From Mycolicibacterium sp. P1-18 (GTDB taxonomy: Bacteria > Actinomycetota > Actinomycetes > Mycobacteriales > Mycobacteriaceae): a DNA stretch of 64,000 bases. The notes beneath the pieces were generated by a model that was not told the DNA's origin, did not search any database, and was given only the letters and a program-made list of their open reading frames with translations. Position 1 is the stretch's first letter. Each line of letters starts with the position of its first letter. Of the stretch, positions 1-9,112 are shown in pieces. The DNA is taken from NCBI RefSeq assembly GCF_008329535.1, contig NZ_NPKR01000004.1:1-64000 (forward strand), written 5' to 3'. The position numbers and the translations under genes are program-made.

Positions 1-89
1 ATACTCGAACACTAGTACGACCCACCGACAAAAAAGTCCGCCCTGCGACTCCTGAAACCGATGTGACACAAGAGGTTTGGGGCAACCCT

Positions 90-237
90 CAATTCGCTCA
101 GAGGCGGGCACGCGCACTATGCGACGGAGAGCTCCGCCGTCGGCCGAGACCGTGAAACGGCTCCCTGAGACAGGCCATCCGTGACACGACCCCTCGTCCC
201 GATGTGCCCCAATTCGCTCAGAGGCGGGCACGCGCAC
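90..237. repeat. 28-bp direct repeat, 120-bp period
   Basis: Positions 90-117 and 210-237 are identical over 28 bases, beginning CAATTCGCTCAGAGGCGG. The repeats are exactly 120 bp apart. The bases after each copy are also partly alike (GGAGAGCTCCGCC against CGCGGAGCTCACC), so this may be a decayed tandem duplication of about 120 bp. The function is unknown. Confidence 0.85.
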
Positions 238-311
238 CTTCCGCCGCGGAGCTCACCGGCGGCACTGAGTATCTTCTGACGACCGAGCGTGCGCATACTT
301 CGATTTCCGAC

Positions 312-345
312 CGGCGTGTTGCCCGCAGACACGCACGCTCGCGGG
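312..345 (-). terminator. hairpin repeat, copy 1 (3' of SDR)
   Basis: Read on the minus strand this 34-base element matches the one after sdhB (33922-33955) at 33 of 34 positions. It lies 15 bp beyond the SDR stop codon. The core GCGTGTC-N7-AACACGC folds into a stem with one mismatch. There is no T-tract, as is common for mycobacterial terminators. It is probably a dispersed terminator-like repeat. Confidence 0.55.
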
Positions 346-360
346 TACGAGAGGGAACCC

Positions 361-1131
361 CTAGCGCGGGGTGCCGCCGCCGTCGACGATGATCATCGTG
401 CCGGTGATGTAACTGCCTGCGTCCGAACACAACAGCAGCGCGGCGCCCACCAGTTCGTCGGGGGTCCCCAAGCGCTTCATCAGCGTGCCGCGGGTCATGC
501 CGTCGATCGCCTCCTGCGGATTGTTGCGCATCATGTCGGTGTCGATTGGACCCGGCGCAATGGCGTTGACCCTGATGCCGTCTCCGACGAAGGCCGCAGC
601 CATCGACCGGGTGTACGACATCAGCGCCGCCTTGCCCGCCGCGTACATCGACAGGTCGGCGGCGAAGCCGAAGGCGCCGACCGACACGATGTTGAGCACC
701 GCGCCGTGATCGCTCTTCTTCAAGTGTGGCAACGCCTTCTGCGTCAGGAACACCGGGCCGCGGACGTTGACGTCGTTGGACTTGGCCCACGCCTCGACGG
801 TCATCTCGCCGAGTGGTTGAGCCAGCGCGTTGGCGGCGTTGTTGACCAACACGTCGACGCCGCCGAATTCGGCCAGCGTGCCGTCGACTAGGGCGTCGAG
901 CCCCTCGACGTCACCCGCGTGGACGGGGATGCCGATCGCCTGCCCGCCGAGGCTGCGCAGGTGCGCCGCCGACTCCTCGCAGGCGTCGGCCTTGCGGCTG
1001 GCCACCACGACGTTGGCGCCGGCGAGCACGAACCCCTCCGCCAGCGCGAGCCCGATGCCCCTGGTGCCGCCCGTCACGATGACGGTGCGGCCGGTCATGT
1101 CGAAGAGTGCGTCGAATGCAGTGCGATCCAC
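361..1131 (-). CDS. SDR family oxidoreductase
   Basis: This 256-residue classical short-chain dehydrogenase/reductase is cytosolic and NAD(P)-dependent. The cofactor glycine motif TGGTRGIG is at about residues 20-27, NNAAN at about 96-100, and the catalytic YxxxK is seen in MYAAGKA. The C-terminus ends in DGGGTPR, as is usual for FabG-like SDRs. The start is GTG. The gene follows the pseudouridine synthase by 23 bp on the same strand and may be cotranscribed with it. The substrate cannot be deduced. The hairpin repeat 312-345 lies just past its stop. Confidence 0.9.
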   Translation of the reverse strand: MDRTAFDALFDMTGRTVIVTGGTRGIGLALAEGFVLAGANVVVASRKADACEESAAHLRSLGGQAIGIPVHAGDVEGLDALVDGTLAEFGGVDVLVNNAANALAQPLGEMTVEAWAKSNDVNVRGPVFLTQKALPHLKKSDHGAVLNIVSVGAFGFAADLSMYAAGKAALMSYTRSMAAAFVGDGIRVNAIAPGPIDTDMMRNNPQEAIDGMTRGTLMKRLGTPDELVGAALLLCSDAGSYITGTMIIVDGGGTPR

Positions 1132-1154
1132 GACGGTCAGTAGACCACGTCGCG

Positions 1155-2012
1155 TCAGAGTGTTCGGGCACTCTCGAACGACCGGCGCACGTTCGCCACG
1201 GGATCGTCGAACTCCAGCCGCTGGGCCAGCAGTCGTAGCGGCCGGGTGAAGTCGTCCGGCGCCACGTCGAGCACGTCGGGATACAACGGGTCATTCTCGA
1301 TCGGCAGCCCGAGCGACGCCATGTGCACCCTCAGCTGGTGGGTGCGGCCGGTGCGGGGCGTCAACCGATAGAGCCCGTCGCCGGAGCTCAGCTCGACCAG
1401 CGTCTCGGCATTTGGTTCGCCGGGTTCCTCGAACGCTTGCAACCGACTGCGCTCCTTGATGATTCGACTCCGAATCGTCAGGGGAAAGTCCAACCCCGAC
1501 TTCCCCGCCCGCGCCAAGTACGTCTTGCTCACCTCGCCGCGCGCGAACATCGTCTGATACGCGCCGCGGACCTCCCGACGCACGGTGAACAGCAGCACCC
1601 CGGCCGTCAACCGGTCCAGTCGGTGGGCGGGCGACAGTTCCGGCAGGTCCAGCGAGCGGCGCAGCCGCACCAGCGCCGTCTCGGCGACGTGCCCACCCCG
1701 CGGCATCGTCGCCAGGAAGTGCGGTTTGTCGACGACGACGACGTTCTCGTCGCGATACAGCACGGGCACGTCGAACGGGACGGCCACCTCGTCGGGCAGG
1801 TCGCGGTACAGGTAGACGTCCGCATTCGGCGGCAGCACCGTCGCGGCACCGACGACGGTACCGTCGGCGCAGACGACTTCTCCGGCAAGCACTTTGGCCG
1901 CCGCGGCCTCACCAAAACGGTCGGCCAGTTCGACCAGCACGGCACCGCCGCGCAACCGCACCCGCACCGGTCCGAGGCCGTCCCGAACCGGAAGGGGCGC
2001 GGGACGCCTCAC
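1155..2012 (-). CDS. RluA-family pseudouridine synthase (Rv3300c-like)
   Basis: This 285-residue protein is predicted to isomerise uridine to pseudouridine in rRNA or tRNA. The catalytic-domain motif HRLDRLTAGVLLF contains the expected catalytic aspartate. PRTGRTHQLRVHMASLG is the other RluA hallmark. An N-terminal stretch of about 90 residues precedes the catalytic domain. I chose the GTG at 2012 because it overlaps the glpD stop (GTGA), giving translational coupling. The reading frame stays open far upstream, but that part lies antiparallel-frame inside glpD and is not plausible. The RNA target is unknown. The position next to glpD2 matches M. tuberculosis Rv3300c. Confidence 0.88.
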   Translation of the reverse strand: MRRPAPLPVRDGLGPVRVRLRGGAVLVELADRFGEAAAAKVLAGEVVCADGTVVGAATVLPPNADVYLYRDLPDEVAVPFDVPVLYRDENVVVVDKPHFLATMPRGGHVAETALVRLRRSLDLPELSPAHRLDRLTAGVLLFTVRREVRGAYQTMFARGEVSKTYLARAGKSGLDFPLTIRSRIIKERSRLQAFEEPGEPNAETLVELSSGDGLYRLTPRTGRTHQLRVHMASLGLPIENDPLYPDVLDVAPDDFTRPLRLLAQRLEFDDPVANVRRSFESARTL

Positions 2013-3790
2013 GTCAAGGGCACGGGCTCGAGAATCTCGGCACGCGCCTCGGGCGCGGCGGCACGCAGCGCGTCGGCCGACTCGTCGTCGGGCCGCGTCT
2101 GGGACAACACCTCGGCCTCGACGCGAGCCCGGTACGTGTTGACCTCGCGGTCGACGTCCTCGGCGCTCCAACCGAGCACGGGGGCAACGACTTCGGCGAC
2201 CTCGCGAGCGCAGTCGACGCCGCGGTGCGGGTACTCGATCGAGATGCGCATGCGCCGGGCCAGGATGTCCTCGAGGTGCAGGGCTCCCTCGGCGGCGGCG
2301 GCGTAGTACGCCTCGACCTTGAGGTAGACGGGCGCATCGGTGATGGGCGCCAACAGTTCTGGCCGCCCCTCGGCCATCGCGAGCACCTCGCCGATCAGCG
2401 ACCCGTAGCGATCCAGCAGATGCCGGACGCGGTAGGGGTGCAGGTCGTAGTGCTTTCCGACGTGCTCGGTCTGGTTGATCAGGGCGAAGTAACCGTCGGC
2501 CCCCATCAGCGGGACCTTCTCGGTGATCGACGGCGCGACGCGGGTCGGCACGAACTCCGCTGCCGCGTCGATGGCGTCCTCGCCCATTACCCGGTAGGTG
2601 GTGTACTTGCCGCCGGCGATCGCGACGAGGCCGGGCGACGGCGTGGCGACGGCGTGCTCGCGCGAGAGCTTCGAGGTCTCCTCGCTCTCCCCGGCCAGCA
2701 GCGGACGCAGACCGGCGTAGACGCCGTCGATGTCGTCGTGGTTCAGCGGCGTCGCCAGCACGGTGTTGACCGTCTCGAGGATGTAGTCGATGTCGGCCTT
2801 GGTGGCGGCGGGGTGCGCCAGGTCGAGATTCCAGTCGGTGTCGGTGGTGCCGATGATCCAGTGCGTGCCCCACGGGATGACGAAGAGCACCGACTTCTCG
2901 GTCCGCAGGATGATCGCGACCTCGCTGACGATGCGATCCCGCGGCACCACGATGTGCACGCCCTTGGACGCCCGCACGCGGAAGCGGCCGCGCTCCTTGG
3001 ACAGAGCTTGAATCTCGTCGGTCCAGACACCGGTGGCGTTGACCACCACGTGCCCGCGAACCTCGGTGGACGCACCGTCCTCGGAGTCGCGCACGCGCAC
3101 GCCGGTCACCCGGTCGCCCTCGCGCAGCAACGACACCACCTGCGTCGACGTCCGGACCACGGCACCGTAGTGCGCCGCGGTGCGCGCCACCATCATGGTG
3201 TGCCGGGCGTCGTCGACCACGGTGTCGTAGTAGCGGATTCCGCCGATGAGGGAACTGCGCTTCAAACCGGGTGCCAGGCGCAACGCACCGCCCTTGAGCA
3301 GGTGCTTCTGCGCGGGCACCGACTTGGCGCCGCCCAGCTGGTCGTAGAGGAAGATGCCCGCCGCGATGTAGGGCCGCTCCCACAACCGGTGGGTCAGGGG
3401 GAACAGGAACGGCAGCGGCTTGACCAGGTGCGGAGCCAGCGTGGTCAGCGACAGCTCGCGTTCGTGCAGTGCCTCGCGGACGAGTCCGAACTCCAGCTGC
3501 TCCAGGTAGCGGAGACCGCCGTGGAACATCTTCGACGAGCGGCTCGACGTGCCGGAGGCGAAGTCGCGCGCCTCGACGAGTGCGACCTTCAGCCCTCGGG
3601 TGGCGGCGTCCAGTGCCGCGCCGGCGCCCACGACGCCACCTCCGACGACCACGACGTCGAACTGCTCGCTGCCGAGACGTTCCCAGGCCTGAGCTCGCCA
3701 CTTGGGGCCCAGGAGGGTCTGGCCGTTGCCAGGACCGGGGATGGGGTCGACTGCGCCGATGGTTCGCTCACGAGCGTCGCTCACGGCCAT
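2009..3790 (-). CDS. glpD: glycerol-3-phosphate dehydrogenase (GlpD2-like)
   Basis: This 593-residue FAD enzyme oxidises sn-glycerol-3-phosphate to dihydroxyacetone phosphate and passes electrons to the quinone pool at the inner face of the membrane. The FAD dinucleotide motif GGGVVGAG is at residues 50-57, followed by SSRSSKMFHGGLRYLEQ, characteristic of GlpD. A second FAD contact, AIAGGKYTTYR, is at about residues 385-395. The C-terminal DAO_C domain is present. The length agrees with mycobacterial GlpD2 (Rv3302c). It starts with ATG 51 bp after the lpdA stop, and its own stop overlaps the pseudouridine synthase start. Confidence 0.95.
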   Translation of the reverse strand: MAVSDARERTIGAVDPIPGPGNGQTLLGPKWRAQAWERLGSEQFDVVVVGGGVVGAGAALDAATRGLKVALVEARDFASGTSSRSSKMFHGGLRYLEQLEFGLVREALHERELSLTTLAPHLVKPLPFLFPLTHRLWERPYIAAGIFLYDQLGGAKSVPAQKHLLKGGALRLAPGLKRSSLIGGIRYYDTVVDDARHTMMVARTAAHYGAVVRTSTQVVSLLREGDRVTGVRVRDSEDGASTEVRGHVVVNATGVWTDEIQALSKERGRFRVRASKGVHIVVPRDRIVSEVAIILRTEKSVLFVIPWGTHWIIGTTDTDWNLDLAHPAATKADIDYILETVNTVLATPLNHDDIDGVYAGLRPLLAGESEETSKLSREHAVATPSPGLVAIAGGKYTTYRVMGEDAIDAAAEFVPTRVAPSITEKVPLMGADGYFALINQTEHVGKHYDLHPYRVRHLLDRYGSLIGEVLAMAEGRPELLAPITDAPVYLKVEAYYAAAAEGALHLEDILARRMRISIEYPHRGVDCAREVAEVVAPVLGWSAEDVDREVNTYRARVEAEVLSQTRPDDESADALRAAAPEARAEILEPVPLT

Positions 3791-3841
3791 GCACCTTCTC
3801 GTTACTCGTCGGTAGGGGTACGGCTCCGAGCCTACGTGTCT

Positions 3842-5257
3842 TCAGTCCAGATCGTCGTGAGCCATCAGCCGTCGGGCCGCCTCGACCGTCGACCCCGACA
3901 GCGACGGATACACCGACAACGTCTGGGCGAGGTCGGTCACCGATATCCGGTTCTGGACGGCGAGCGCGATCGGCAGGATCAGTTCGGAGGCGATGGGTGC
4001 GACGACGACGCCACCGATGACCACACCGGTGGCCGGACGGCAGAAGATCTTCACGAAGCCGCGGCGCAGCAACGACATCTTCGCCCTGGCGTTGGTGGTC
4101 AGGGGCAGCATCAACGTGCGGGCCGGGACCGTGCCGTTGTCGATCGCGGTCTGCGGGACCCCGACCGCTGCGATCTCCGGCCTGGTGAACACGGCCGCGG
4201 CGACGGTGCGCAGCCGGATCGGCGACACGCCCTCCCCCAGCGCGTGATACATCGCGATGCGGCCCTGCATGGCGGCCACCGAGGCCAGCGGCAACAGCCC
4301 CGTGCAGTCGCCGGCGGCGTAGATGCCCGCCGCGGTCGTGCGTGAGACGCGGTCCACCGACAGGTAGTTGCCTCGGCTCAGTTCGATCCCGACCTTCTCG
4401 AGACCGAGGCCCTCGGTGTTGGGCACCGACCCGACCGTCATCAGGGCGTGGCTGCCCTCGACCTTGCGGCCGTCGGCCATCGCCACCACGACGCCCTCGT
4501 CGGTGCGGGTGACCGAGTCGGCGCGCGCGTTCTTGACCAACTTCACGCCGCGTTCGTTGAACGCCTCCTCGAGCACGGCGGCGGCGTCGGAGTCCTCGTG
4601 CGGGAGGATCTGGTCGCGGCTGGCCACCACGGTGACCTTGACGCCCAACTCGGTGTAGGCGCTGCAGAACTCGGCGCCGGTGACGCCCGAGCCGACGATG
4701 ACCAAGTGTTCGGGCAACTCGGACAGGTCGTAGAGCTGCCGCCAGTTCAGGATTCGCTCGCCGTCGGGGGCGGCGTTGGGCAGGACGCGCGGACGGGCCC
4801 CGGTGGCGATCAACACCACGTCGGCCTTCAGCACGCCGACCTTGCCGTCGGGCGTGGTGACCTTCACCCGGTGGTGTGCCATGCCGGGGAGATCGTCGAC
4901 CAGCTCACCGCGGCCGTGCACGATCGTCACGCCCTCGCGCAGCAGGTTGGAGCCGATGTCGGCGGACTGCGAGCGCGCCAGCGTCTTCACCCGGTTGTGG
5001 ATCTGGGGCAGCGAGATCTTCGCGTCCTCGATCTTGATGTCGAACCCTAGGCCGTCGGCGCGCCGGAGTTCGGTGCGCACGCCGGTGGAGGCGATGAACG
5101 TCTTCGAGGGGACGCAGTCCCACAACACGCAGGCGCCGCCGATGCCGTCGGAGTCGACGATGGTCACCTGCGCCACGTCGGAGCCGCGGCCCGCGGCGAC
5201 GAGTGCAGCCTCATACCCGGCGGGCCCGCCGCCGATGATCACGATGCGGGTAGCCAC
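3842..5257 (-). CDS. lpdA: flavoprotein disulfide/quinone reductase LpdA
   Basis: This 471-residue member of the lipoamide-dehydrogenase-like family has the FAD motif GGGPAGYEAA (residues 9-18) and a redox-active pair C43-x4-C48 (CVLWDC). The NAD(P)H domain has VIVGSGVTGAEF, and AAGDCTG is the second FAD contact. The C-terminus (VYPSLSGSTVEAARR) lacks the His-Glu dyad of true lipoamide dehydrogenases. M. tuberculosis LpdA (Rv3303c) shares this and acts as an NAD(P)H:quinone reductase. The start is GTG, with a TAGGTT -10 box six bases upstream on the minus strand, so the transcript is probably leaderless. It lies upstream of glpD on the same strand. Confidence 0.93.
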   Translation of the reverse strand: MATRIVIIGGGPAGYEAALVAAGRGSDVAQVTIVDSDGIGGACVLWDCVPSKTFIASTGVRTELRRADGLGFDIKIEDAKISLPQIHNRVKTLARSQSADIGSNLLREGVTIVHGRGELVDDLPGMAHHRVKVTTPDGKVGVLKADVVLIATGARPRVLPNAAPDGERILNWRQLYDLSELPEHLVIVGSGVTGAEFCSAYTELGVKVTVVASRDQILPHEDSDAAAVLEEAFNERGVKLVKNARADSVTRTDEGVVVAMADGRKVEGSHALMTVGSVPNTEGLGLEKVGIELSRGNYLSVDRVSRTTAAGIYAAGDCTGLLPLASVAAMQGRIAMYHALGEGVSPIRLRTVAAAVFTRPEIAAVGVPQTAIDNGTVPARTLMLPLTTNARAKMSLLRRGFVKIFCRPATGVVIGGVVVAPIASELILPIALAVQNRISVTDLAQTLSVYPSLSGSTVEAARRLMAHDDLD

Positions 5258-5325
5258 GAGACCAACCTAGTCTGCTGTGTCCAACTCAACCCGGTGGTTA
5301 GGCGACTGGCCTCGGCGTGACCCCT

Positions 5326-5331
5326 TAGGCT
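5326..5331 (+). promoter_or_regulatory. -10 box of leaderless Rv3304-like gene
   Basis: TAGGCT fits the mycobacterial TANNNT -10 element and sits 7 nt before the GTG at 5339. This spacing is typical for transcripts that begin at the start codon. No ribosome-binding site is visible, which agrees with leaderless initiation. Confidence 0.6.
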
Positions 5332-5338
5332 TACCGCC

Positions 5339-5824
5339 GTGCCGATCTACGCCGCCTACGGATCGAACATGCATCCGGAGCAGATGTTGCAGCGTGCACC
5401 CCACTCGCCCATGGCGGGGACGGGGTGGATTCATGGGTGGCGACTCACCTTCGGTGGCGAGGATCTCAGCTGGGAGGGCGCGCTCGCGACCCTCGTGGAG
5501 GATCCGTCGTCGAAGGTCTTCGTCGTCCTCTACGACATGACCAAGGAGGACGAGGAGAACCTCGACCGCTGGGAGGGCTCGGAGCTCGGCTTCCACAAGA
5601 AGATTCGCTGCCGGGTCCACCGCGAAACCTCCGACACCAGCACCGATCCGGTGCTGGCGTGGCTCTACGTCGTCGACGCCTGGGAGGGCGGCATCCCGTC
5701 GGCCCGTTACCTCGGGGTGATGGCCGAGGCGGCCGAGATCGCAGGCGCCCCATCGGAATACGTCCACGACCTCCGCACCCGGCCGGCCCACAACATCGGG
5801 CCTGGCCCCAGCAAGGGCAGTTAG
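5339..5824 (+). CDS. gamma-glutamylcyclotransferase-fold protein (Rv3304-like)
   Basis: This 161-residue cytosolic protein has the GGCT-family signature YGSNM at residues 7-11, where the gamma-glutamyl moiety binds. Family members release 5-oxoproline from gamma-glutamyl peptides, but many actinobacterial members have no assigned substrate. Its place between lpdA and amiA1 matches Rv3304. The GTG start is supported by the -10 box 7 nt upstream. It converges on amiA1 with a 3-bp overlap of stop codons. Confidence 0.85.
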   Translation: MPIYAAYGSNMHPEQMLQRAPHSPMAGTGWIHGWRLTFGGEDLSWEGALATLVEDPSSKVFVVLYDMTKEDEENLDRWEGSELGFHKKIRCRVHRETSDTSTDPVLAWLYVVDAWEGGIPSARYLGVMAEAAEIAGAPSEYVHDLRTRPAHNIGPGPSKGS

Positions 5825-6990
5825 AGCCCGGCGCTCTGCTCGATGATGTTGGCGAACACCTGCACGCCCACTCCCAGCGCCCGCTCGTCGAGGTCGAAGG
5901 TGGGCTGGTGCAGGTCGAGCTGCGGACCGACGCCCGGCCAGACGCCGAGCCGGGCCATCGCACCCGGGACGTCCTCGAGATACCAGGAGAAGTCCTCGCC
6001 GCCGCCGGACTGACGGGTGTCGGTGAGGGCGTCGGGGCTGATGGCCTCGATGGCGTGGGTGAAGATCCGCGTCGAGACCAACTCGTTGACCACCGGCGGC
6101 ACGCCGCGGCGGTAGTGCACGCTGTACTGCACCTGCAGCGGGGCCAGCAGCGACGAAACGATCTCGCGGACAAGCTCTTCCATTGCGACCCAGGCCTCGC
6201 GGCTCGCGGTGCGAATGGTGCCCGAGATGCTGCCCGTCTGCGGAATGGCGTTGGCCGCGACGCCCGCGTTGACCGCGCCCCACACCATGACGGTGCTGTT
6301 GCGCGGGTCGACGCGCCGCGACAGGATGCCGGGCACACCCGTGATCAGGGTCCCCAACGCGTAGACCAGATCGCCGGTGAGATGCGGGCGCGACGTGTGG
6401 CCGCCCGGTGAGTGCAGCGTGATCTCGACCTGATCGGCCGCCGAGGTGATCGGTCCGGGCCGGATGGCGACCTTGCCGACCTCCAGCCGGGGGTCGCAGT
6501 GCAGCGCGAAGATACGGGACACCCCGTTGAGGGCACCGGCGGCGATCGCGTCGATGGCGCCGCCGGGCATCAACTCCTCCGCCGGCTGGAACAGCAGGCG
6601 GACGCCGACGGGGAGATCCGGGATCGACGCCAGCGCCAGGCCCGCGCCGAGCAGCACCGCCGTGTGACCGTCATGGCCACAGGCGTGGGTTACACCGGGT
6701 GTCAGCGACGCGAACGGCAACCCCGTCCTCTCGGCCATCGGCAGCGCGTCCATGTCGGCGCGCAGCGCGATCCGCGGCGCGTGCTCGGGACCGAAGTCAC
6801 ACGTGAGGCCGGTACCGCCCGGCAGCACCTTGGGGTTGAGGCCGGCGTCGGCGAGGCGGGACGCCACGAACTGCGTGGTGTCGAACTCCTGGCGCCCCAG
6901 CTCGGGGTGCTGGTGGATGTGCCGGCGCCAGGACACCAATTCGTCGTAGTGGGCGGCCAGCCACGCGTTGGTCGAATCCCGGATGCTCAT
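5821..6990 (-). CDS. amiA1: M20 family amidohydrolase AmiA1
   Basis: This 389-residue metal-dependent peptidase-family M20D hydrolase is predicted to cleave N-acyl amino acids or related amides. Metal-binding and catalytic motifs are ACGHDGHT in the first third, QPAEE, and a C-terminal GGEDFSWYL. I chose the ATG at 6990 because it overlaps the amiB1 stop (ATGA), so the pair is translationally coupled. The open frame upstream lies inside amiB1 and is not real. M. tuberculosis has the same pair (Rv3305c-Rv3306c). The substrate is unproven. Confidence 0.92.
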   Translation of the reverse strand: MSIRDSTNAWLAAHYDELVSWRRHIHQHPELGRQEFDTTQFVASRLADAGLNPKVLPGGTGLTCDFGPEHAPRIALRADMDALPMAERTGLPFASLTPGVTHACGHDGHTAVLLGAGLALASIPDLPVGVRLLFQPAEELMPGGAIDAIAAGALNGVSRIFALHCDPRLEVGKVAIRPGPITSAADQVEITLHSPGGHTSRPHLTGDLVYALGTLITGVPGILSRRVDPRNSTVMVWGAVNAGVAANAIPQTGSISGTIRTASREAWVAMEELVREIVSSLLAPLQVQYSVHYRRGVPPVVNELVSTRIFTHAIEAISPDALTDTRQSGGGEDFSWYLEDVPGAMARLGVWPGVGPQLDLHQPTFDLDERALGVGVQVFANIIEQSAGL

Positions 6991-8171
6991 GCGCGCTCCC
7001 GCTCTGCCTGGAGCGCGAGCACCCTGTCGCGCTCGGCGGGTGTCTCGGCGAGCTGTACGACGGTGCGGGCCAGCATGACGGCTCCCTCGATGACGGCCTT
7101 GTCGGCGCTCGGCCCGGCGGCGGCCGCCGCGAACCCCTGCTGATGGATGGATGCACCGTCGGCGTCGATGCCGACGATCGGATGGATGCCCGGCATGAGC
7201 TGTGTGACGTTGCCCATGTCGGTGCTGCCCAGCGGTAGCGCCGCCTCGATCTCCGCGGCGACGGGCGTCCGGCCGATGCGGACCATCTCGGCGCGGAAGA
7301 CGTCGGCCAGCCACCTGTCGGGCGTCAGCTCGAGATAGGACGGCTCGGTTGCCTCGACCTGATGCCCGCAGCCCGTGGCCACCGCACCGGAGAGGAAGCA
7401 GTCCGACATCCTGGCTTCGAGTTCCCGTAGCGATCCGGCGTCGTTGGCCCGCATCGTGTAGTGCATCTCGGTGCGAGCGGGGATGACGTTGGTGGCCTGC
7501 CCACCGTCGGTCACGATGCCGTGCACCATCTGCCCCGGCGCGAGCTGTTGCCGCAGCAGGCCGATCGCCACCTGCGACACCGTGATGGCGTCGGCGGCGT
7601 TCAGTCCGAGATAGGGCGCGACGGCGGCATGGGCCTCGCGTCCGAGGTACTCCACGGCCACCTGGGACAGTGCCAGCGACCGCGCGCGGGCGATGTCGAT
7701 GGGTCCGGCGTGCAGCATCACCGTGGCTGCGACGTCGTCGAACACCCCGGCGTCCAGCATCAGCGCCTTGCCGCCGCCGGCTTCCTCCGCGGGGGTGCCG
7801 AGCAGGACGACGGTGAGGTCCAGCTGGTCGGCGACCTCGGCGAGCGCCAGCGCCGTGCCCACCGCGGAGGCCGCGATGATGTTGTGCCCGCAGGCGTGGC
7901 CGATACCGGGCAACGCGTCGTACTCCGCGCAGATGCCGACGACCAGCGACCCGCTGCCGAAGACGGCGCGGAACGCGGTGTCCAACCCCGCCACCCCCGC
8001 CGTGACCTCGAAGCCCCGCTCGGCGACCAGCGCCTGGGTCTTGGCGCAGCTGCGGTGCTCGGCGAAGGCCAGCTCCGGCGCGGCGTGGATGGAGTGGGAC
8101 AGCTCGACGAGATCGCCACGCCGTTGCTGCACGACGTCCTCGACGATCGTCGACGCGGTGGCGGTGGGCAT
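6987..8171 (-). CDS. amiB1: M20 family amidohydrolase AmiB1
   Basis: This 394-residue paralogue of AmiA1 is the first gene of the amiB1-amiA1 pair. Motifs seen are [22 protein letters not shown] and [15 protein letters not shown] in the C-terminal third, all expected for M20D dimetal hydrolases. It is close to AmiB1 and to p-aminobenzoyl-glutamate hydrolase (AbgB)-like proteins. It is divergent from deoD, and the 8222-8284 inverted repeat lies in the shared intergenic region. The substrate is not known. Confidence 0.92.
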   Translation of the reverse strand: MPTATASTIVEDVVQQRRGDLVELSHSIHAAPELAFAEHRSCAKTQALVAERGFEVTAGVAGLDTAFRAVFGSGSLVVGICAEYDALPGIGHACGHNIIAASAVGTALALAEVADQLDLTVVLLGTPAEEAGGGKALMLDAGVFDDVAATVMLHAGPIDIARARSLALSQVAVEYLGREAHAAVAPYLGLNAADAITVSQVAIGLLRQQLAPGQMVHGIVTDGGQATNVIPARTEMHYTMRANDAGSLRELEARMSDCFLSGAVATGCGHQVEATEPSYLELTPDRWLADVFRAEMVRIGRTPVAAEIEAALPLGSTDMGNVTQLMPGIHPIVGIDADGASIHQQGFAAAAAGPSADKAVIEGAVMLARTVVQLAETPAERDRVLALQAERERA

Positions 8172-8221
8172 CGAAGCAGTATCTCACCGACCGTTTTCTT
8201 CTTCGCGCGAGCGCTAGGGAC

Positions 8222-8284
8222 CGTCGAGACTGCGCTCACCGTGACGGCCACTCGCACTTCTTCGCTGTGAGTGCAGTCTCGACG
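8222..8284. repeat. 18-bp inverted repeat between amiB1 and deoD
   Basis: Arms 8222-8239 (CGTCGAGACTGCGCTCAC) and 8267-8284 (GTGAGTGCAGTCTCGACG) match in inverted orientation at 17 of 18 positions around a 27-nt loop. The element sits between the divergent amiB1 start and the deoD -10 box. It could be a cruciform, an operator pair or a dispersed intergenic repeat. Confidence 0.75.
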
Positions 8285-8291
8285 CCGCCGG

Positions 8292-8297
8292 TACGCT
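8292..8297 (+). promoter_or_regulatory. -10 box of leaderless deoD
   Basis: TACGCT (TANNNT) lies 8 nt before the GTG at 8306. The same hexamer at nearly the same spacing precedes the Rv3311-like gene (18292-18297). It supports the short deoD start. Confidence 0.6.
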
Positions 8298-8305
8298 TTC
8301 CCGCC

Positions 8306-9112
8306 GTGACCTCCGCACCGAGCGACCCGCAGTCCATGGCCGACGAGGCCGCAGCCGCGCTGCTCGCCCGCACCGGCGTCGACGGGTTCGACGTCGCCGT
8401 CGTCCTCGGCTCGGGGTGGGCGCCGGCCGCAGCCGAACTCGGCGAACCGTCGGCGGTCGTGCCGATGGCGGAGCTGCCCGGCTTCACCCCACCGTCGGCG
8501 GCGGGTCACGGCGGCCAGGCCCTGGCGGTGACGGTCGGGGGCAAGCGGGTGCTGGTCCTGCTCGGCCGGATCCACGCCTACGAGGGTCACGACCTGCGCC
8601 ACGTCGTGCATCCGGTGCGGACGGCGTGCGCGGCGGGCGCACGCAGCGTGGTGCTCACCAACGCCGCGGGCGGGCTTCGCGAGGACCACGCGGTCGGTCA
8701 ACCCGTATTGATCAGCGACCACCTCAACCTGACGGCGCGCTCGCCGCTGGTGGGGGCGCAGTTCGTCGACCTCGTCGATGCCTACTCGCCGCGCCTTCGG
8801 GCGCTCGCCCGCGACGTCGACCCGTCCCTGGCCGAGGGCGTCTACGCGGGGTTGCCCGGCCCGCACTACGAGACACCGGCCGAGATCCGGATGCTGCGGA
8901 CCCTCGGTGCGGACCTGGTCGGCATGTCGACGGTGCACGAGACGATCGCCGCGCGCGCCGCCGGGGCCGAGGTGCTCGGCGTCTCGCTGGTGACGAACCT
9001 GGCGGCCGGCATGACCGGCGAGCCGCTGAGCCATGCCGAGGTGCTCGACGCGGGGCGTCAGTCGGCGACGCGGATGGGTTCCTTGCTGTCTGAGGTGCTC
9101 GCGCTCGTGTGA
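8306..9112 (+). CDS. deoD: purine nucleoside phosphorylase
   Basis: This 268-residue trimeric-type PNP converts purine (deoxy)ribonucleosides and phosphate to base and (deoxy)ribose-1-phosphate. Signature stretches are [38 protein letters not shown] and [10 protein letters not shown]. The GTG at 8306 gives the same length as M. tuberculosis DeoD and sits 8 nt after a -10 box. An in-frame GTG at 8267 falls inside the inverted repeat and is less likely. The 3' end overlaps the convergent AbrB-type gene by 55 bp. It works with add, deoA and cdd (27.4-30.2 kb) in nucleoside salvage. Confidence 0.94.
   Translation: MTSAPSDPQSMADEAAAALLARTGVDGFDVAVVLGSGWAPAAAELGEPSAVVPMAELPGFTPPSAAGHGGQALAVTVGGKRVLVLLGRIHAYEGHDLRHVVHPVRTACAAGARSVVLTNAAGGLREDHAVGQPVLISDHLNLTARSPLVGAQFVDLVDAYSPRLRALARDVDPSLAEGVYAGLPGPHYETPAEIRMLRTLGADLVGMSTVHETIAARAAGAEVLGVSLVTNLAAGMTGEPLSHAEVLDAGRQSATRMGSLLSEVLALV

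Larger units (their letters stand above)
1..360. other. non-coding region at left edge
   Basis: I see no convincing gene here. It contains a 28-bp direct repeat (90-117 and 210-237) and a hairpin repeat beside the SDR stop codon (312-345). Read on the minus strand, the first dozen bases end in GTGTTCGAGTAT, which could be the GTG start of a gene running off the left edge. Its lead-in resembles, from memory only, the region before mycobacterial 13E12/HNH genes. That last point is a weak guess. Confidence 0.5.

Noticed and set aside
290..296. GCATAC sequence near the left edge as a regulon site
   Set aside because: There is no second half, and it lies past the SDR stop rather than before a gene.
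1155..3701. 848-codon frame joining the pseudouridine synthase to upstream sequence
   Set aside because: The upstream part is an Arg-rich alternate frame of glpD. The GTG at 2012 overlapping the glpD stop is the real start.
2225..4345. 706-codon plus-strand frame
   Set aside because: It is antisense to glpD and lpdA with no family features.
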